Below the pieces are notes generated by a model. It had not been told where the DNA came from and searched no databases. It saw only the letters and a list, made by a program, of their open reading frames with translations. DNA of 58,135 nt from Desulfogranum marinum. GTDB taxonomy: Bacteria; Desulfobacterota; Desulfobulbia; Desulfobulbales; Desulfobulbaceae. Positions 1-7,591 of this stretch are shown here, piece after piece. Positions within the stretch are counted from its first letter, which is position 1. Every line of letters starts with the position of its first letter. Where the stretch lies: assembly GCF_016918565.1 (NCBI RefSeq), contig NZ_JAFFQD010000034.1, positions 1 to 58,135 of the forward strand, in the 5' to 3' direction. Made by a program: the position numbers and the translations under genes.

Positions 1-30
1 GTTCTGAGCCAGAATCAAACTCTCCAGTTT
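1..30 (-). rRNA. rrs: 16S ribosomal RNA gene, 5' end only
   Basis: Read on the minus strand, the first bases contain AGAGTTTGATTCTGGCTCAG, the conserved start of bacterial 16S rRNA (the site of the standard 27F primer). The gene runs out of the window at base 1, so only about 30 nt are visible. The 5' boundary near base 30 is set by comparison with known mature 16S ends and is accurate to a few bases. The upstream leader and promoter lie at 31-210. Confidence 0.95.
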
Positions 31-178
31 ATATCCTAGCCACAATCACTTACGATTGGACTTACTTACTTCAAAAAAACCAAAATCAATTGGCCCGCTT
101 GTTTACTGTTCAGTTGTCAAAGATCAAGGTAAAGTGCTGTGACAGCACAAAGCCGCTGTGGTTTTCAGCGGAGCAGCA
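31..178 (-). other. rRNA leader with antitermination-like signals
   Basis: This is the transcribed spacer between the predicted rRNA promoter and 16S. It contains a perfect hairpin (GTGCTG-TGA-CAGCAC, 134-148) and a second hairpin (CCGCTG/CAGCGG) at about 153-171. On the transcript these precede a stretch reading GATCTTTGACAAC (about 110-123) that resembles boxA of rRNA antitermination. The arrangement fits known rRNA leaders, but the boxA call is by eye. Confidence 0.5.
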
Positions 179-207
179 AATATACAGTAGTTGCTTTTTT
201 GAGTCAA
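179..207 (-). promoter_or_regulatory. rRNA operon promoter (sigma-70 type)
   Basis: On the minus strand TTGACT (202-207) and TATATT (179-184) are separated by exactly 17 bp, a near-consensus sigma-70 promoter. It points at the 16S gene about 150 bp downstream. The -35 box is preceded by an A/T-rich stretch compatible with an UP element. Confidence 0.75.
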
Positions 208-313
208 GCAAAAAGACTTTTGTTCGTTCGTTTTTCGGTTTACGGTGCTTTGTACCCAGTTGTAGGGGCAGCCAATTGTGGGAAGAAGCGCGGACTTAGG
301 TATGATCCTCCTC

Positions 314-601
314 TTATTTGTCGGCTGTCCATTTTGTTAAGGTCGTAATGATCTTTTCAGCTTGTGCAGCGCTTGAGATATTAAATTTTGATTTTGGAAT
401 ATACTGACCATTTCTTTTTTGATACCTTCTTATCGAGTATTTTTCCGGACCGTATTCTTCTTTGGTTCTATTGTATTCCTGGTAGCAAAAGAGGATAGTA
501 GTCCATGCTCCCTTTGAAAGGACCTCTTTGTCGAGTTCCTTTACTACTACTAAGCCGTCTTCCTCATAGTTGATTGTCAGCTCTTCTATTTCTGATGCCA
601 T
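314..601 (-). CDS. Small conserved hypothetical protein, possibly PC4-like
   Basis: A 95-residue charged protein with no signal peptide or membrane segment. The central part, around KYSIRRYQKRNGQYIPKSKF, alternates basic and aromatic residues. It ends in a short helix-like stretch, AAQAEKIITTLTKW. The shape recalls single-stranded-DNA-binding PC4/YdbC proteins, but this is only a resemblance. I recall similar small proteins in other Deltaproteobacteria without known function. A GGATAG ribosome-binding site lies 5-10 nt before the ATG. It sits between clpB and the rRNA operon on the same strand; the clpB terminator at 785-823 suggests separate transcription. Confidence 0.7.
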   Translation of the reverse strand: MASEIEELTINYEEDGLVVVKELDKEVLSKGAWTTILFCYQEYNRTKEEYGPEKYSIRRYQKRNGQYIPKSKFNISSAAQAEKIITTLTKWTADK

Positions 602-784
602 TTTCTATCCTTTTTTTATCTTGGTGTCCTGGTAGAGTGTTTGCAAAAGCGCTATCTAGTCGAACCCTTTTAAAATGGCAATCTCTGTTTTACTTCTCAT
701 TGAGAGAACCATATTAAATTGTTTGCTTGGATAAGGAGACTGGGGATTTTTTATCCGAAATAATCTTCACGGTTGAGTGAAATG

Positions 785-823
785 TTAAAAAGCCCAGCTT
801 TTCTTCTGTTTAGAAAAGCTGGG
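785..823 (-). terminator. Rho-independent terminator of clpB
   Basis: An 11-bp perfect stem (CCCAGCTTTTC / GAAAAGCTGGG, 793-803 and 813-823) is followed on the minus strand by CTTTTT. It begins just after the clpB stop codon. Confidence 0.9.
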
Positions 824-829
824 AGAGGA

Positions 830-3421
830 TTACTTTTTACTGAAATGTAATTGATTGTCGAGGCTCGCTGATACCTGTATATGATCACCGGTTACGAATC
901 TACCTTCAAGGATCTCCAGTGCCAAGGGGTCTTCAATGTAGCGCCTTATTGCTCTTTTGAGTGGTCTTGCGCCGAATGCGGGTTCATAGCCTGCATTGAC
1001 CAGAAATTGAATTGCATCGTTGCTAAGGGTTATTTCAAATTTTTGGTCTGCCAGCCTTTTCCTCATCCGCTTAATCTGGATGTCCACTATTTGTTCCAGA
1101 TCTTCTTTACTGAGACTGTGGAATGTTATTAACTCGTCAACTCTATTTAGAAATTCCGGCTTGAACTGCCGGTGAAGCAAATCGTCAATCTGGCGGCGCA
1201 GTTCATCCGGGTTTGTTTGGCCCATCTCCATAATTAGCTGGCTGCCAAGGTTGGAGGTCATGATCAGTAAAGTGTTCTTGAAGTCAACTGTACGGCCTTT
1301 TCCGTCTGTCATTCGTCCGTCGTCAAGCACCTGGAGCAAGACGTTAAAAATGTCCGGGTGGGCTTTTTCGATCTCATCAAGAAGAATGACAGCATAGGGG
1401 CGTCTTCTGACAGCTTCGGTAAGCATGCCCCCTTCATCGTACCCAACATAGCCCGGAGGTGCCCCAATGAGGCGCGCTACCGAATGCTTTTCCATGTACT
1501 CAGACATGTCGATTCGGATCATGGCTGATTCCGAGTCGAATAGAAACTCTGCCAGTGAACGAGCCAGCTCTGTTTTTCCCACCCCTGTCGGGCCGAGAAA
1601 AATAAATGAGCCCAAGGGTCTGTCTGGATCCTGAAGACCTGCCCTTGCCCGGCGAACCGCGTTGGCAACAGCATGGATGGCTTCTTTTTGACCAATGACT
1701 CTTTTGGCGAGCACATTGTCCGCCTGAACCAATTTTTCTTTTTCCCCTTCGAGCAACTTGTCAACAGGAATTCCTGTCCACTTGGCAACAACGGCGGCTA
1801 CGTCTTCTTCTGAAACCTCCTCTTTGAGCATGGGATTGTTTTCTTGAATATCAGCAAGTTTTTTGTTTGCGGACTCAAGGTCTTGTTCGAGTTGAACAAT
1901 CTTGCCGTAGCGGATTTCTGCCACTTTGCTGAGTTCGCCGCTGCGCTCAGCACGCTGCTCTTCCATTCTCGCTTCATCTATGTTTGCTTTAATATCCCGA
2001 ATTGACTGGATAATGTCACGTTCAAGGCTCCACCGACCTTTCATGGCTTTTAATTCGTCATCCAAGTTGGCCAGATATTGTTTGAGTTCTTGCAGGCGCT
2101 CTTTAGATGTTTGGTCTTTTTCTTTTTTTAAGGCTTCTTGCTCAATTTCAAGTTTTATTTTTTTTCGCTCCAACTGATCAATTTCAGTCGGCATCGAGTC
2201 TATTTCGATACGCAATCGTGATGCAGCTTCGTCGATAAGATCGATTGCTTTGTCCGGTAAAAACCTGTCGGTTATATACCTGCTTGACAAAGATACAGCC
2301 GCCACGGTAGCGGAGTCCTGTATCCTGACGCCATGGTGCACTTCGTATTTTTCCTTAATGCCTCGTAAAATAGCTATGGTGTCCTCTTCGCTTGGTTCCT
2401 GAACAAGCACTGGTTGAAAGCGCCGTTCAAGAGCCGCATCTTTTTCAATGTATTTTCGGTATTCATCGAGTGTGGTCGCGCCGACACAATGCAGCTCCCC
2501 TCTTGCAAGTGCGGGTTTGAGCATGTTAGACGCATCCATGGAGCCCTCTGCTGCTCCTGCCCCCACAAGAGTGTGCATCTCATCGATGAAAAGGATTATT
2601 TCGCCTGCTCTTTTTTCTACCTCTTTGATTACAGCTTTGAGTCGGTCTTCAAATTCCCCCCTATATTTAGCCCCGGCAACAAGGGCTCCCAGGTCAAGCG
2701 CTATAACCTGTTTGCCCTCAAGGGTTGAAGGGATATCTCCGTTGACTATCCGCTGGGCAAGGCCTTCGATAATAGCGGTTTTACCGACTCCAGGTTCGCC
2801 AATCAGGACCGGGTTGTTTTTGGTTCTTCTGGAAAGTACCTGGATGATACGTCGAATCTCTTCATCTCTGCCAATCACAGGGTCAAGTTTTTCCTGTCTT
2901 GCCACATCTGTTAGATTGCGAGCGTATTTTTCAAGGGCTTGATACTTTTCTTCAGGGTAGGGGTCAGTCACCCTCTGGTTACCCCTTATTGAGGTTAGGG
3001 CTTGCAGGAATTTATCGCTGGTAATTCCCATGCGTTTAAGCATGGATGCTACCTTGAGATTCTGTGTGGCGAGCATGGTCAGGAAGAGGTGTTCCTGTGA
3101 GACATATTCGTCCTGCATGTTGGCGGCCGTTTTAAATGCCTGTTCAAGCAGGGTGCGAAATTGTGGCGAAGCATATGATTGATTTGCTCCGGCACCCGTG
3201 ACTTGGGGTAATTCACTAATTAAGGAATTGGTTTCTTTGAGGATGAGGCTTGGCGTTATTCCCATTTTTTGTAAAACAGGAACGACCACTCCTTCGGGCT
3301 GCTCCAGGATTGCCTTGAGTAAGTGTTCCGGCTGTATTTCCTGGTTGCCGCCATTTTGGGCAAGGTTGTGGGCATTTTGAATTGCCTCCTGTGACTTGAG
3401 AGTGAATTTATCGAGTTGCAT
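830..3421 (-). CDS. clpB: ATP-dependent disaggregase ClpB
   Basis: This 863-residue protein has the full ClpB architecture and the usual length. It has an N-terminal Clp-N repeat domain (about 1-150) and a first AAA+ module with GEPGVGKTA and the FIDEMH Walker B. A coiled-coil middle domain (about 400-530) separates ClpB from ClpA/ClpC. A second AAA+ module carries GPTGVGKTE and LLDEIEKAH, and a D2 C-terminal domain follows. ClpB cooperates with DnaK to dissolve protein aggregates in the cytoplasm. A strong AAGGAG ribosome-binding site precedes the ATG. I did not find a convincing sigma-32 promoter or CIRCE element upstream. It appears monocistronic, bounded by hairpin terminators on both sides. 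Confidence 0.98.
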   Translation of the reverse strand: MQLDKFTLKSQEAIQNAHNLAQNGGNQEIQPEHLLKAILEQPEGVVVPVLQKMGITPSLILKETNSLISELPQVTGAGANQSYASPQFRTLLEQAFKTAANMQDEYVSQEHLFLTMLATQNLKVASMLKRMGITSDKFLQALTSIRGNQRVTDPYPEEKYQALEKYARNLTDVARQEKLDPVIGRDEEIRRIIQVLSRRTKNNPVLIGEPGVGKTAIIEGLAQRIVNGDIPSTLEGKQVIALDLGALVAGAKYRGEFEDRLKAVIKEVEKRAGEIILFIDEMHTLVGAGAAEGSMDASNMLKPALARGELHCVGATTLDEYRKYIEKDAALERRFQPVLVQEPSEEDTIAILRGIKEKYEVHHGVRIQDSATVAAVSLSSRYITDRFLPDKAIDLIDEAASRLRIEIDSMPTEIDQLERKKIKLEIEQEALKKEKDQTSKERLQELKQYLANLDDELKAMKGRWSLERDIIQSIRDIKANIDEARMEEQRAERSGELSKVAEIRYGKIVQLEQDLESANKKLADIQENNPMLKEEVSEEDVAAVVAKWTGIPVDKLLEGEKEKLVQADNVLAKRVIGQKEAIHAVANAVRRARAGLQDPDRPLGSFIFLGPTGVGKTELARSLAEFLFDSESAMIRIDMSEYMEKHSVARLIGAPPGYVGYDEGGMLTEAVRRRPYAVILLDEIEKAHPDIFNVLLQVLDDGRMTDGKGRTVDFKNTLLIMTSNLGSQLIMEMGQTNPDELRRQIDDLLHRQFKPEFLNRVDELITFHSLSKEDLEQIVDIQIKRMRKRLADQKFEITLSNDAIQFLVNAGYEPAFGARPLKRAIRRYIEDPLALEILEGRFVTGDHIQVSASLDNQLHFSKK

Positions 3422-3545
3422 TGTATTTCTCCTTTTTTCCCTATGGGAGGGTTGAGGGTAAAAAATTTTATATCGGAGAAAGTAAGGATGAAAAGTGGTG
3501 TGTCAAGATTTTGGCACACCAGGCTTTTGTTTTGTTTTTGCTCAT

Positions 3546-3580
3546 AAAAAAATGCCTTTGTCAAGTGACAAAGGCATTTT
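3546..3580 (-). terminator. Terminator downstream of the Cys-type HesB-like gene
   Basis: A perfect 13-bp stem (AATGCCTTTGTCA and its complement) with a 3-nt loop is flanked by A/T runs on both sides. On the minus strand it ends in a T run 20-50 nt after the stop of the gene at 3599-3934. Confidence 0.9.
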
Positions 3581-3598
3581 AGCGAAATTATATTTTTG

Positions 3599-3934
3599 CT
3601 ATGAGCAACACGATCCAGAGGCGCATGACCCGGAACTGCAGCCACCACCGCCAACGGGATTTGTTGAGGTTATTGAAAATCCAGAGCCGTGTTCTGCCTC
3701 TACGAAATCAATTTTTACGGCCCCACACGTGGAGAGCAGTTCTTTTTCTATCAAAAATTGAAGAGTGCCCTCTTGAAAGGTGGTATCGTTATCTTTTACA
3801 TCATCTAGTGCTAAGCCCAATGCGGGACCTGCACAACCACCCTGCATCAGCGCAATGCGGATGGCCGACTCCGTGTTATTTTGCTGCAGGTAAGATGTAA
3901 GGTTTTCTAGGGCCGATTCTGTAATTTCAAACAT
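3599..3934 (-). CDS. HesB/IscA-like Fe-S protein, Cys form
   Basis: A 111-residue HesB/IscA-fold protein of the selenoprotein-related subfamily. The first conserved ligand is Cys, in GGCAGPALGLALDD (about residues 32-46). The C-terminus is Gly-rich with several Cys (GGGGCSSGSCASGSCCS) in place of the usual CGCG motif. Members of the wider family carry Fe or Fe-S clusters in cluster assembly or maturation; the exact role here is unknown. It is a close paralogue of the gene at 4300-4632, which has TGA at the same position. A strong AGGAG site precedes the ATG. The two paralogues are separated by a terminator and a dispersed repeat, so they are probably transcribed separately. Confidence 0.88.
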   Translation of the reverse strand: MFEITESALENLTSYLQQNNTESAIRIALMQGGCAGPALGLALDDVKDNDTTFQEGTLQFLIEKELLSTCGAVKIDFVEAEHGSGFSITSTNPVGGGGCSSGSCASGSCCS

Positions 3935-3992
3935 ATGTATCTCCTGTGAGTTCTCAAATAATTATTTAACGGGAAACATGATAGTGAGATAT

Positions 3993-4133
3993 GAGTTTGT
4001 TGATTTACAAGAATTTTCGTTCAAGGTCGAGGCATGATCAAAAAATAACCACAGGCATATATTTGATATTCCGAGGATTATTTTTTTAACATAACGAAGA
4101 GATTGGGCGAAAAGGCAGTAAATCAACGGGCTC
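3993..4133 (-). repeat. Dispersed repeat family 1, copy A (complete)
   Basis: A 141-bp non-coding element with 16-nt imperfect terminal inverted repeats (3993-4008 and 4118-4133, 13 of 16 complementary). A 5-bp direct repeat GATAT lies next to each end (3988-3992, 4135-4139). Its interior is clearly similar to 52523-52665 and more distantly to 42221-42415. One end is shared with 32565-32610. It occupies most of the gap between the two HesB-like genes. Confidence 0.75.
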
Positions 4134-4241
4134 GGATATGTACCCCTTGTTTTTAACTGGACAAGCATAATGGCTAAATAAAGTTACCAGTGGTACGACT
4201 TTGTTGGCTGCCTCCAGGAGTTACAGGGCTTTCTTTTGATC

Positions 4242-4273
4242 AAAAAAAAGCCCCTGCCGGGAGGCAGGGGCTT
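4242..4273 (-). terminator. Terminator of the selenoprotein gene
   Basis: An 11-bp perfect stem (AAGCCCCTGCC / GGCAGGGGCTT) with a 4-nt loop is followed on the minus strand by eight T. It lies 27 nt beyond the stop at 4300 and supports that TGA as the true end of the gene. Confidence 0.93.
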
Positions 4274-4299
4274 GTGTACAAGAAAATAGTTTCTTGTAA

Positions 4300-4632
4300 T
4301 CAACCGCACGATCCTGAAGAGCAGGATCCTGAACTGCAGCCACCACCGCCAATTGGATTTGTTGAGGTTATGGAAAAACCTGATCTATATCCTGCTTCGA
4401 GGAAATCGACTTTGATTGCACCGCAGGTAGTCAACAGACTATCTTCAACCAGGAATTTTATAGCGTCTTCTTCAAACGTTTTATCGTTATCTTTTGGCTC
4501 ATCCAGAGCCAATCCCAAAGATGGGCCAGCTCAACCGCCCTGCATCAAGGCGATGCGGACAGCAGAATCAATGCTGTTTTGCTCCATATAGGATTTGAGA
4601 TTTTTTATGGCTGATTCCGTTACTTCAAACAT
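4300..4632 (-). CDS. HesB-like selenoprotein (in-frame TGA read as Sec)
   Basis: Reading from ATG at 4632, behind a strong AGGAGG site, gives MFEVTESAIKNLKSYMEQ and onwards, collinear with the paralogue at 3599-3934. An in-frame TGA at 4531-4533 falls exactly where the paralogue has its first conserved Cys (GGU-AGPS versus GGC-AGPA). Readthrough as selenocysteine gives 110 residues ending GGGGCSSGSCSSGSCG. A 7-bp perfect hairpin lies 18 nt after the TGA. HesB-like selenoproteins are an established bacterial family, probably linked to Fe-S or redox chemistry. A conventional ORF caller would start the gene at 4518 and lose the N-terminal 38 residues. Confidence 0.93.
4494..4512 (-). promoter_or_regulatory. 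Bacterial SECIS-like hairpin
   Basis: On the mRNA, UUGGCUC pairs perfectly with GAGCCAA around the 5-nt loop UGGAU. The loop begins 25 nt after the UGA codon and has a G in its first two positions. This matches the published description of bacterial SECIS elements: a short stem, a small G-containing loop, and about 16-37 nt from UGA to loop. Confidence 0.8.
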
Positions 4633-4682
4633 TCATACCTCCTAAGTTTCCTTTCTTTATCCCTTACAGGGAATGTGTTCTG

Positions 4683-4722
4683 ACGTAAGTATTACGTTAA
4701 GGCAGTTGATATGTAAAGTCAA
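4683..4722 (-). promoter_or_regulatory. Promoter with overlapping palindromic operator
   Basis: On the minus strand TTGACT (4717-4722) and TAACGT (4694-4699) are 17 bp apart, about 60 nt upstream of the selenoprotein start. A perfect palindrome ACGTAA-GTA-TTACGT (4683-4697) covers the -10 box and the predicted start of transcription, a classic repressor position. I do not recognise the regulator. Confidence 0.55.
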
Positions 4723-4928
4723 TACAGGGCGACAAGCCAATGTCATCTGCATGAAATTACGTATATCTGAAATGAAAAAGCCCTTTACCATAGAATGTCA
4801 AAATAGGGAAGTCCTCTTTGTATACGGAGAGGAGGACGTGAATCGGAAGCAAATGAGAGCGAAGTGTTGAAAGATGTTGTCAAAACTGTTCCCAGTCTCT
4901 ACACTTTGTTTTTTGTAATGTCGAATAT

Positions 4929-5000
4929 GCATTCTCTCCTTTTCCAAAGTTGAAGTGCATCTAGAAAATAAAAAAATTTTCATATTATCAGAGAGAATGC
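4929..5000 (+). repeat. Inverted repeat spanning the pfk start codon
   Basis: GCATTCTCTC (4929-4938) and GAGAGAATGC (4991-5000) are perfect complements 52 nt apart. The second arm contains the purine-rich ribosome-binding region and the ATG of the phosphofructokinase gene. If both arms are transcribed, pairing would hide the start. Confidence 0.5.
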
Positions 5001-6085
5001 GTGAAAAAATTTTAATATCCACCGGCGGTGGAGATGCCCCTGGTCTTAATGCGGTAATTTTTGCGGTGGTTAAATCTGCAACCAGAAAGGGATGGGAGGT
5101 GTATGGCAGCCGCTCGGGCTATGGCGGCTTATTGGACCGGGATGATTTGGTGCGCCTTTCTCCGGAAGATGTTGAGGGGATTCTTCCAGTGGGGGGGACT
5201 ATTCTTGGCTCAACCAATAAGGGAAATCCGTTTGCAGTGCCGGTCGAAAATCTTGCAGGTGAAATTAAAATAGTTGATATTTCGGATAAAATTTTGAGCA
5301 ACTTTAAACGAATGGGCTTTTTTTGTCACGTGGCTATCGGTGGTGATGGAAGCCTGGATATAGCCCACCGTTTTGCTCAGAAAGGGATGCCAGTTATCGG
5401 GGTACCCAAAACCATTGATAATGACCTGGAAGCGACTGATCGGACATTTGGTTTTGATACTGCCGTTTCCACCGCTACCGATGCCATTGATAAGCTGCAT
5501 TCTACTGCAAAATCCCATGATAGAGTGATGGTTGTTGAAGTGATGGGACGAGAATCAGGGTGGATAGCGTTGTATTCAGGTATCTCCGGTGGCGCCGATG
5601 TTATTCTTATCCCTGAGATCCCTTTTAGTCTTGATGCAGTTTGCGAAAAGATTGCCGATAATGAATTGCATGACAAGCATTATTCAATCGTAGTGGTTGC
5701 TGAAGGAGCTGCCTCCGAAGGGGGGCAGGTAATGAGTAAAGGTAAAGGTGAACTTGGCAGAGATGAGGTGGTGCTCGGTGGTGTCGGTGAGTGGGTTGCA
5801 GCCGAGATCCGTGACCGGCTTGGCAAGGATACACGCTCGCTGGTACTGGGGCATCTTCAGCGGGGCGGCTCTCCTACGACCTTTGACAGGCTCCTTGCCC
5901 TTCGCTTCGGTGCCGCAGCGGTTCGGATGGCTGAGGCGGAAATGTTTGATCATATGGTAGCCTGGACCCCGCCTACAATGACATCGGTACCCATTGCGGA
6001 TGCTATCTGCAGGCGAAAAAAGGTGGACTTGAGTAGTGATAAAGTGCTTACCGCTCGTGAAATTGGCATCTGTCTGGGGGATTAA
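4997..6085 (+). CDS. 6-phosphofructokinase, mixed-substrate (group III) type
   Basis: The enzyme phosphorylates fructose 6-phosphate to the 1,6-bisphosphate in glycolysis. The 362-residue form from ATG 4997 begins MREKILISTGGGDAPGLNAV, the family's phosphate-binding start. An upstream GTG at 4955 would add an unconserved tail. GGDGS (115-119) has the Gly typical of ATP use. PKTIDND (137-143) has the Lys typical of PPi enzymes, with Asp bases in TIDND. This Gly/Lys combination marks the mixed-substrate PFK group, so ATP is the likelier donor but PPi cannot be excluded. The gene lies 8 nt upstream of the endonuclease III relative, suggesting co-transcription. Confidence 0.93.
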   Translation: MREKILISTGGGDAPGLNAVIFAVVKSATRKGWEVYGSRSGYGGLLDRDDLVRLSPEDVEGILPVGGTILGSTNKGNPFAVPVENLAGEIKIVDISDKILSNFKRMGFFCHVAIGGDGSLDIAHRFAQKGMPVIGVPKTIDNDLEATDRTFGFDTAVSTATDAIDKLHSTAKSHDRVMVVEVMGRESGWIALYSGISGGADVILIPEIPFSLDAVCEKIADNELHDKHYSIVVVAEGAASEGGQVMSKGKGELGRDEVVLGGVGEWVAAEIRDRLGKDTRSLVLGHLQRGGSPTTFDRLLALRFGAAAVRMAEAEMFDHMVAWTPPTMTSVPIADAICRRKKVDLSSDKVLTAREIGICLGD

Positions 6086-6093
6086 AGAAACCA

Positions 6094-6735
6094 ATGGCCG
6101 CAGATGCACTCAGTGAAATGTATACCAGGCTCATGGATCATTTCGGCCCGCAAAGCTGGTGGCCGGGAGAAACACCTTTTGAAGTAATGGTGGGTGCTAT
6201 ATTGACCCAAAATACCAACTGGGGCAATGTGGAAAAGGCCATGCAAAGGCTTAAGGACGCAGGGCTGCTCAGCCTGGAAAAGATGGTCGAATTGCCTTCC
6301 GGATTGCTGGCAGAATATATTCGTCCTGCAGGCTACTACAATATCAAGGCTACTCGCCTGCTGAACTTATGTCGCTGCATAGTCACTCATGGAGTTGGGA
6401 CCGTGGCTGGTTTTTTAGCGCAGCCACTCACACAATTGCGAGCTCAGCTTTTGAGTGTCAAAGGGATTGGTCAGGAAACTGCTGATTGTATTCTTCTTTA
6501 TGCTGCTCAGTTTCCTGTTTTTGTCGTTGATACGTATACCTATCGCGTTTTGAGTCGGCATAACCTTGTGGGGGAGACAACCAGTTACGAGGAAATGCAG
6601 GCATTGTTCATGGATAATTTGAACGCTGATGTCAAGGTGTTCAATGAATATCACGCGTTATTGGTACAGGTCGGCAAGCAGTATTGCCGAAAAAAAAATC
6701 CCGCGTGCAGCAGCTGCCCTTTATACGGGATCTGA
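6094..6735 (+). CDS. Endonuclease III-related HhH-GPD DNA glycosylase
   Basis: A 213-residue HhH-GPD protein of the 'related to endonuclease III' group. It has the helix-hairpin-helix VKGIGQETAD (122-131) followed by VVDTYTYR with the conserved catalytic Asp146. The Lys that gives endonuclease III its lyase activity (GRKTAN motif) is Glu128 here, as in the monofunctional glycosylase MagIII (alkylated bases). This predicts glycosylase activity without AP lyase. C198-x6-C205-x2-C208 matches the first three ligands of the Fe-S loop, but the protein ends five residues later with no fourth Cys. Its last 15 nt overlap the 3' end of the convergent trmJ gene. Confidence 0.85.
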   Translation: MAADALSEMYTRLMDHFGPQSWWPGETPFEVMVGAILTQNTNWGNVEKAMQRLKDAGLLSLEKMVELPSGLLAEYIRPAGYYNIKATRLLNLCRCIVTHGVGTVAGFLAQPLTQLRAQLLSVKGIGQETADCILLYAAQFPVFVVDTYTYRVLSRHNLVGETTSYEEMQALFMDNLNADVKVFNEYHALLVQVGKQYCRKKNPACSSCPLYGI

Positions 6736-7476
6736 TTTTTTGGTTTGATGCCAGATAAATTTTCTACAGATCCCGCGAATCATGCTGGCCTCTTTTTTCC
6801 TCAGTCTGATTCTGCTTAAAAACTGACGAATATTACGCATCCAGTAGGTTTGGTTGGTATCGTGGAGAAAGGTGACCCGAAGGAGGGCCTGTTCTATGTG
6901 CTCATACATGCCTTCAAGATCGTATGAGTTGGCATATTCCTGGGTTTTATTGTGAGGGTGGACAACATCGGGCAGGACTGTGTAGAGTTCATAGCAATGT
7001 ATGGCCACCGCCTGAGCAAGATTGAGCGAGGAAAAATCCGCTGTGGGGATGGTGGAGGTGAACTGGCACAGGTCGACATCTTCGTTGGTGAGGCCGGCAT
7101 TTTCAGGACCGAACATGATGGCCACCTTGTTCCCCGCCACTAGTGGCGCAAATTCCTGCATCACCCGTCGTGGACTCATCTTTTGCGGCCTTTGCCTCCC
7201 CTGTCTGGCCGTGGTTGCTACGATGGAATGAAAGGGACGGGCTGCTTCCGCTGTTGTTGCATATATCTCCATTTCATGGATCATGTGTGCAGCTTTGTGC
7301 GTGGCCATCTTAAGCATTTTGTCTTTATCCGGCTGTTCGTCGGTAACAACGATCAGTTTTTGAATGCCGAAGTTATGGGCTATACGTGCTGAAGCGCCTA
7401 TGTTTTCAGGATATTTCGGTCGTACCAGGATGAGAGCGATCATCGTGTGTTCAGGGCTGTGTTGTGTGTCGTTCAT
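6721..7476 (-). CDS. trmJ: tRNA 2'-O-methyltransferase, TrmJ family
   Basis: A SPOUT (TrmH/SpoU) methyltransferase of 251 residues using S-adenosylmethionine. It has the three family motifs in order: RPKYPENIGASAR near residue 19, MFGPENAGLTNEDVDLC near 120, and IPTADFSSLNLAQAV near 143, which together form the trefoil-knot cofactor site. The C-terminal helical extension is typical of TrmJ, which methylates position 32 of several tRNAs. The Met at residue 12 (MIALILVRP) is an alternative start. It is convergent with the glycosylase gene. Confidence 0.9.
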   Translation of the reverse strand: MNDTQHSPEHTMIALILVRPKYPENIGASARIAHNFGIQKLIVVTDEQPDKDKMLKMATHKAAHMIHEMEIYATTAEAARPFHSIVATTARQGRQRPQKMSPRRVMQEFAPLVAGNKVAIMFGPENAGLTNEDVDLCQFTSTIPTADFSSLNLAQAVAIHCYELYTVLPDVVHPHNKTQEYANSYDLEGMYEHIEQALLRVTFLHDTNQTYWMRNIRQFLSRIRLRKKEASMIRGICRKFIWHQTKKSDPV

Positions 7477-7538
7477 TGTAGGGTAGGGAAGCGAGAGGCA
7501 GGTGGTCGTGTTTGCAGGAGCGCAGAAAAAAGATATTG

Positions 7539-7563
7539 CCGGAACTCCAAGGCGGAGTTCCGG
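7539..7563 (-). terminator. Hairpin downstream of the coiled-coil membrane protein gene
   Basis: A 10-bp perfect stem CCGGAACTCC/GGAGTTCCGG with a 5-nt loop, about 30 nt beyond the stop at 7592. The T-rich stretch follows only after several bases, so termination may be imperfect. Confidence 0.55.
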
Positions 7564-7591
7564 TAAAAAGAGGAAGTTGGTAATGTTAGAC

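Noticed and set aside
2448-2942. A 164-codon plus-strand ORF inside clpB
   Set aside because: Shadow of the clpB reading frame; low-complexity composition with many Ser/Ala.
3962-4168. A 68-codon minus-strand ORF between the two HesB-like genes
   Set aside because: It lies almost entirely in the dispersed repeat, has no family resemblance and no ribosome-binding site.
4300-4302. A second TGA in the selenoprotein frame that could also encode Sec
   Set aside because: It follows the Cys-rich end where the paralogue also stops, and the downstream sequence runs straight into the rho-independent terminator.
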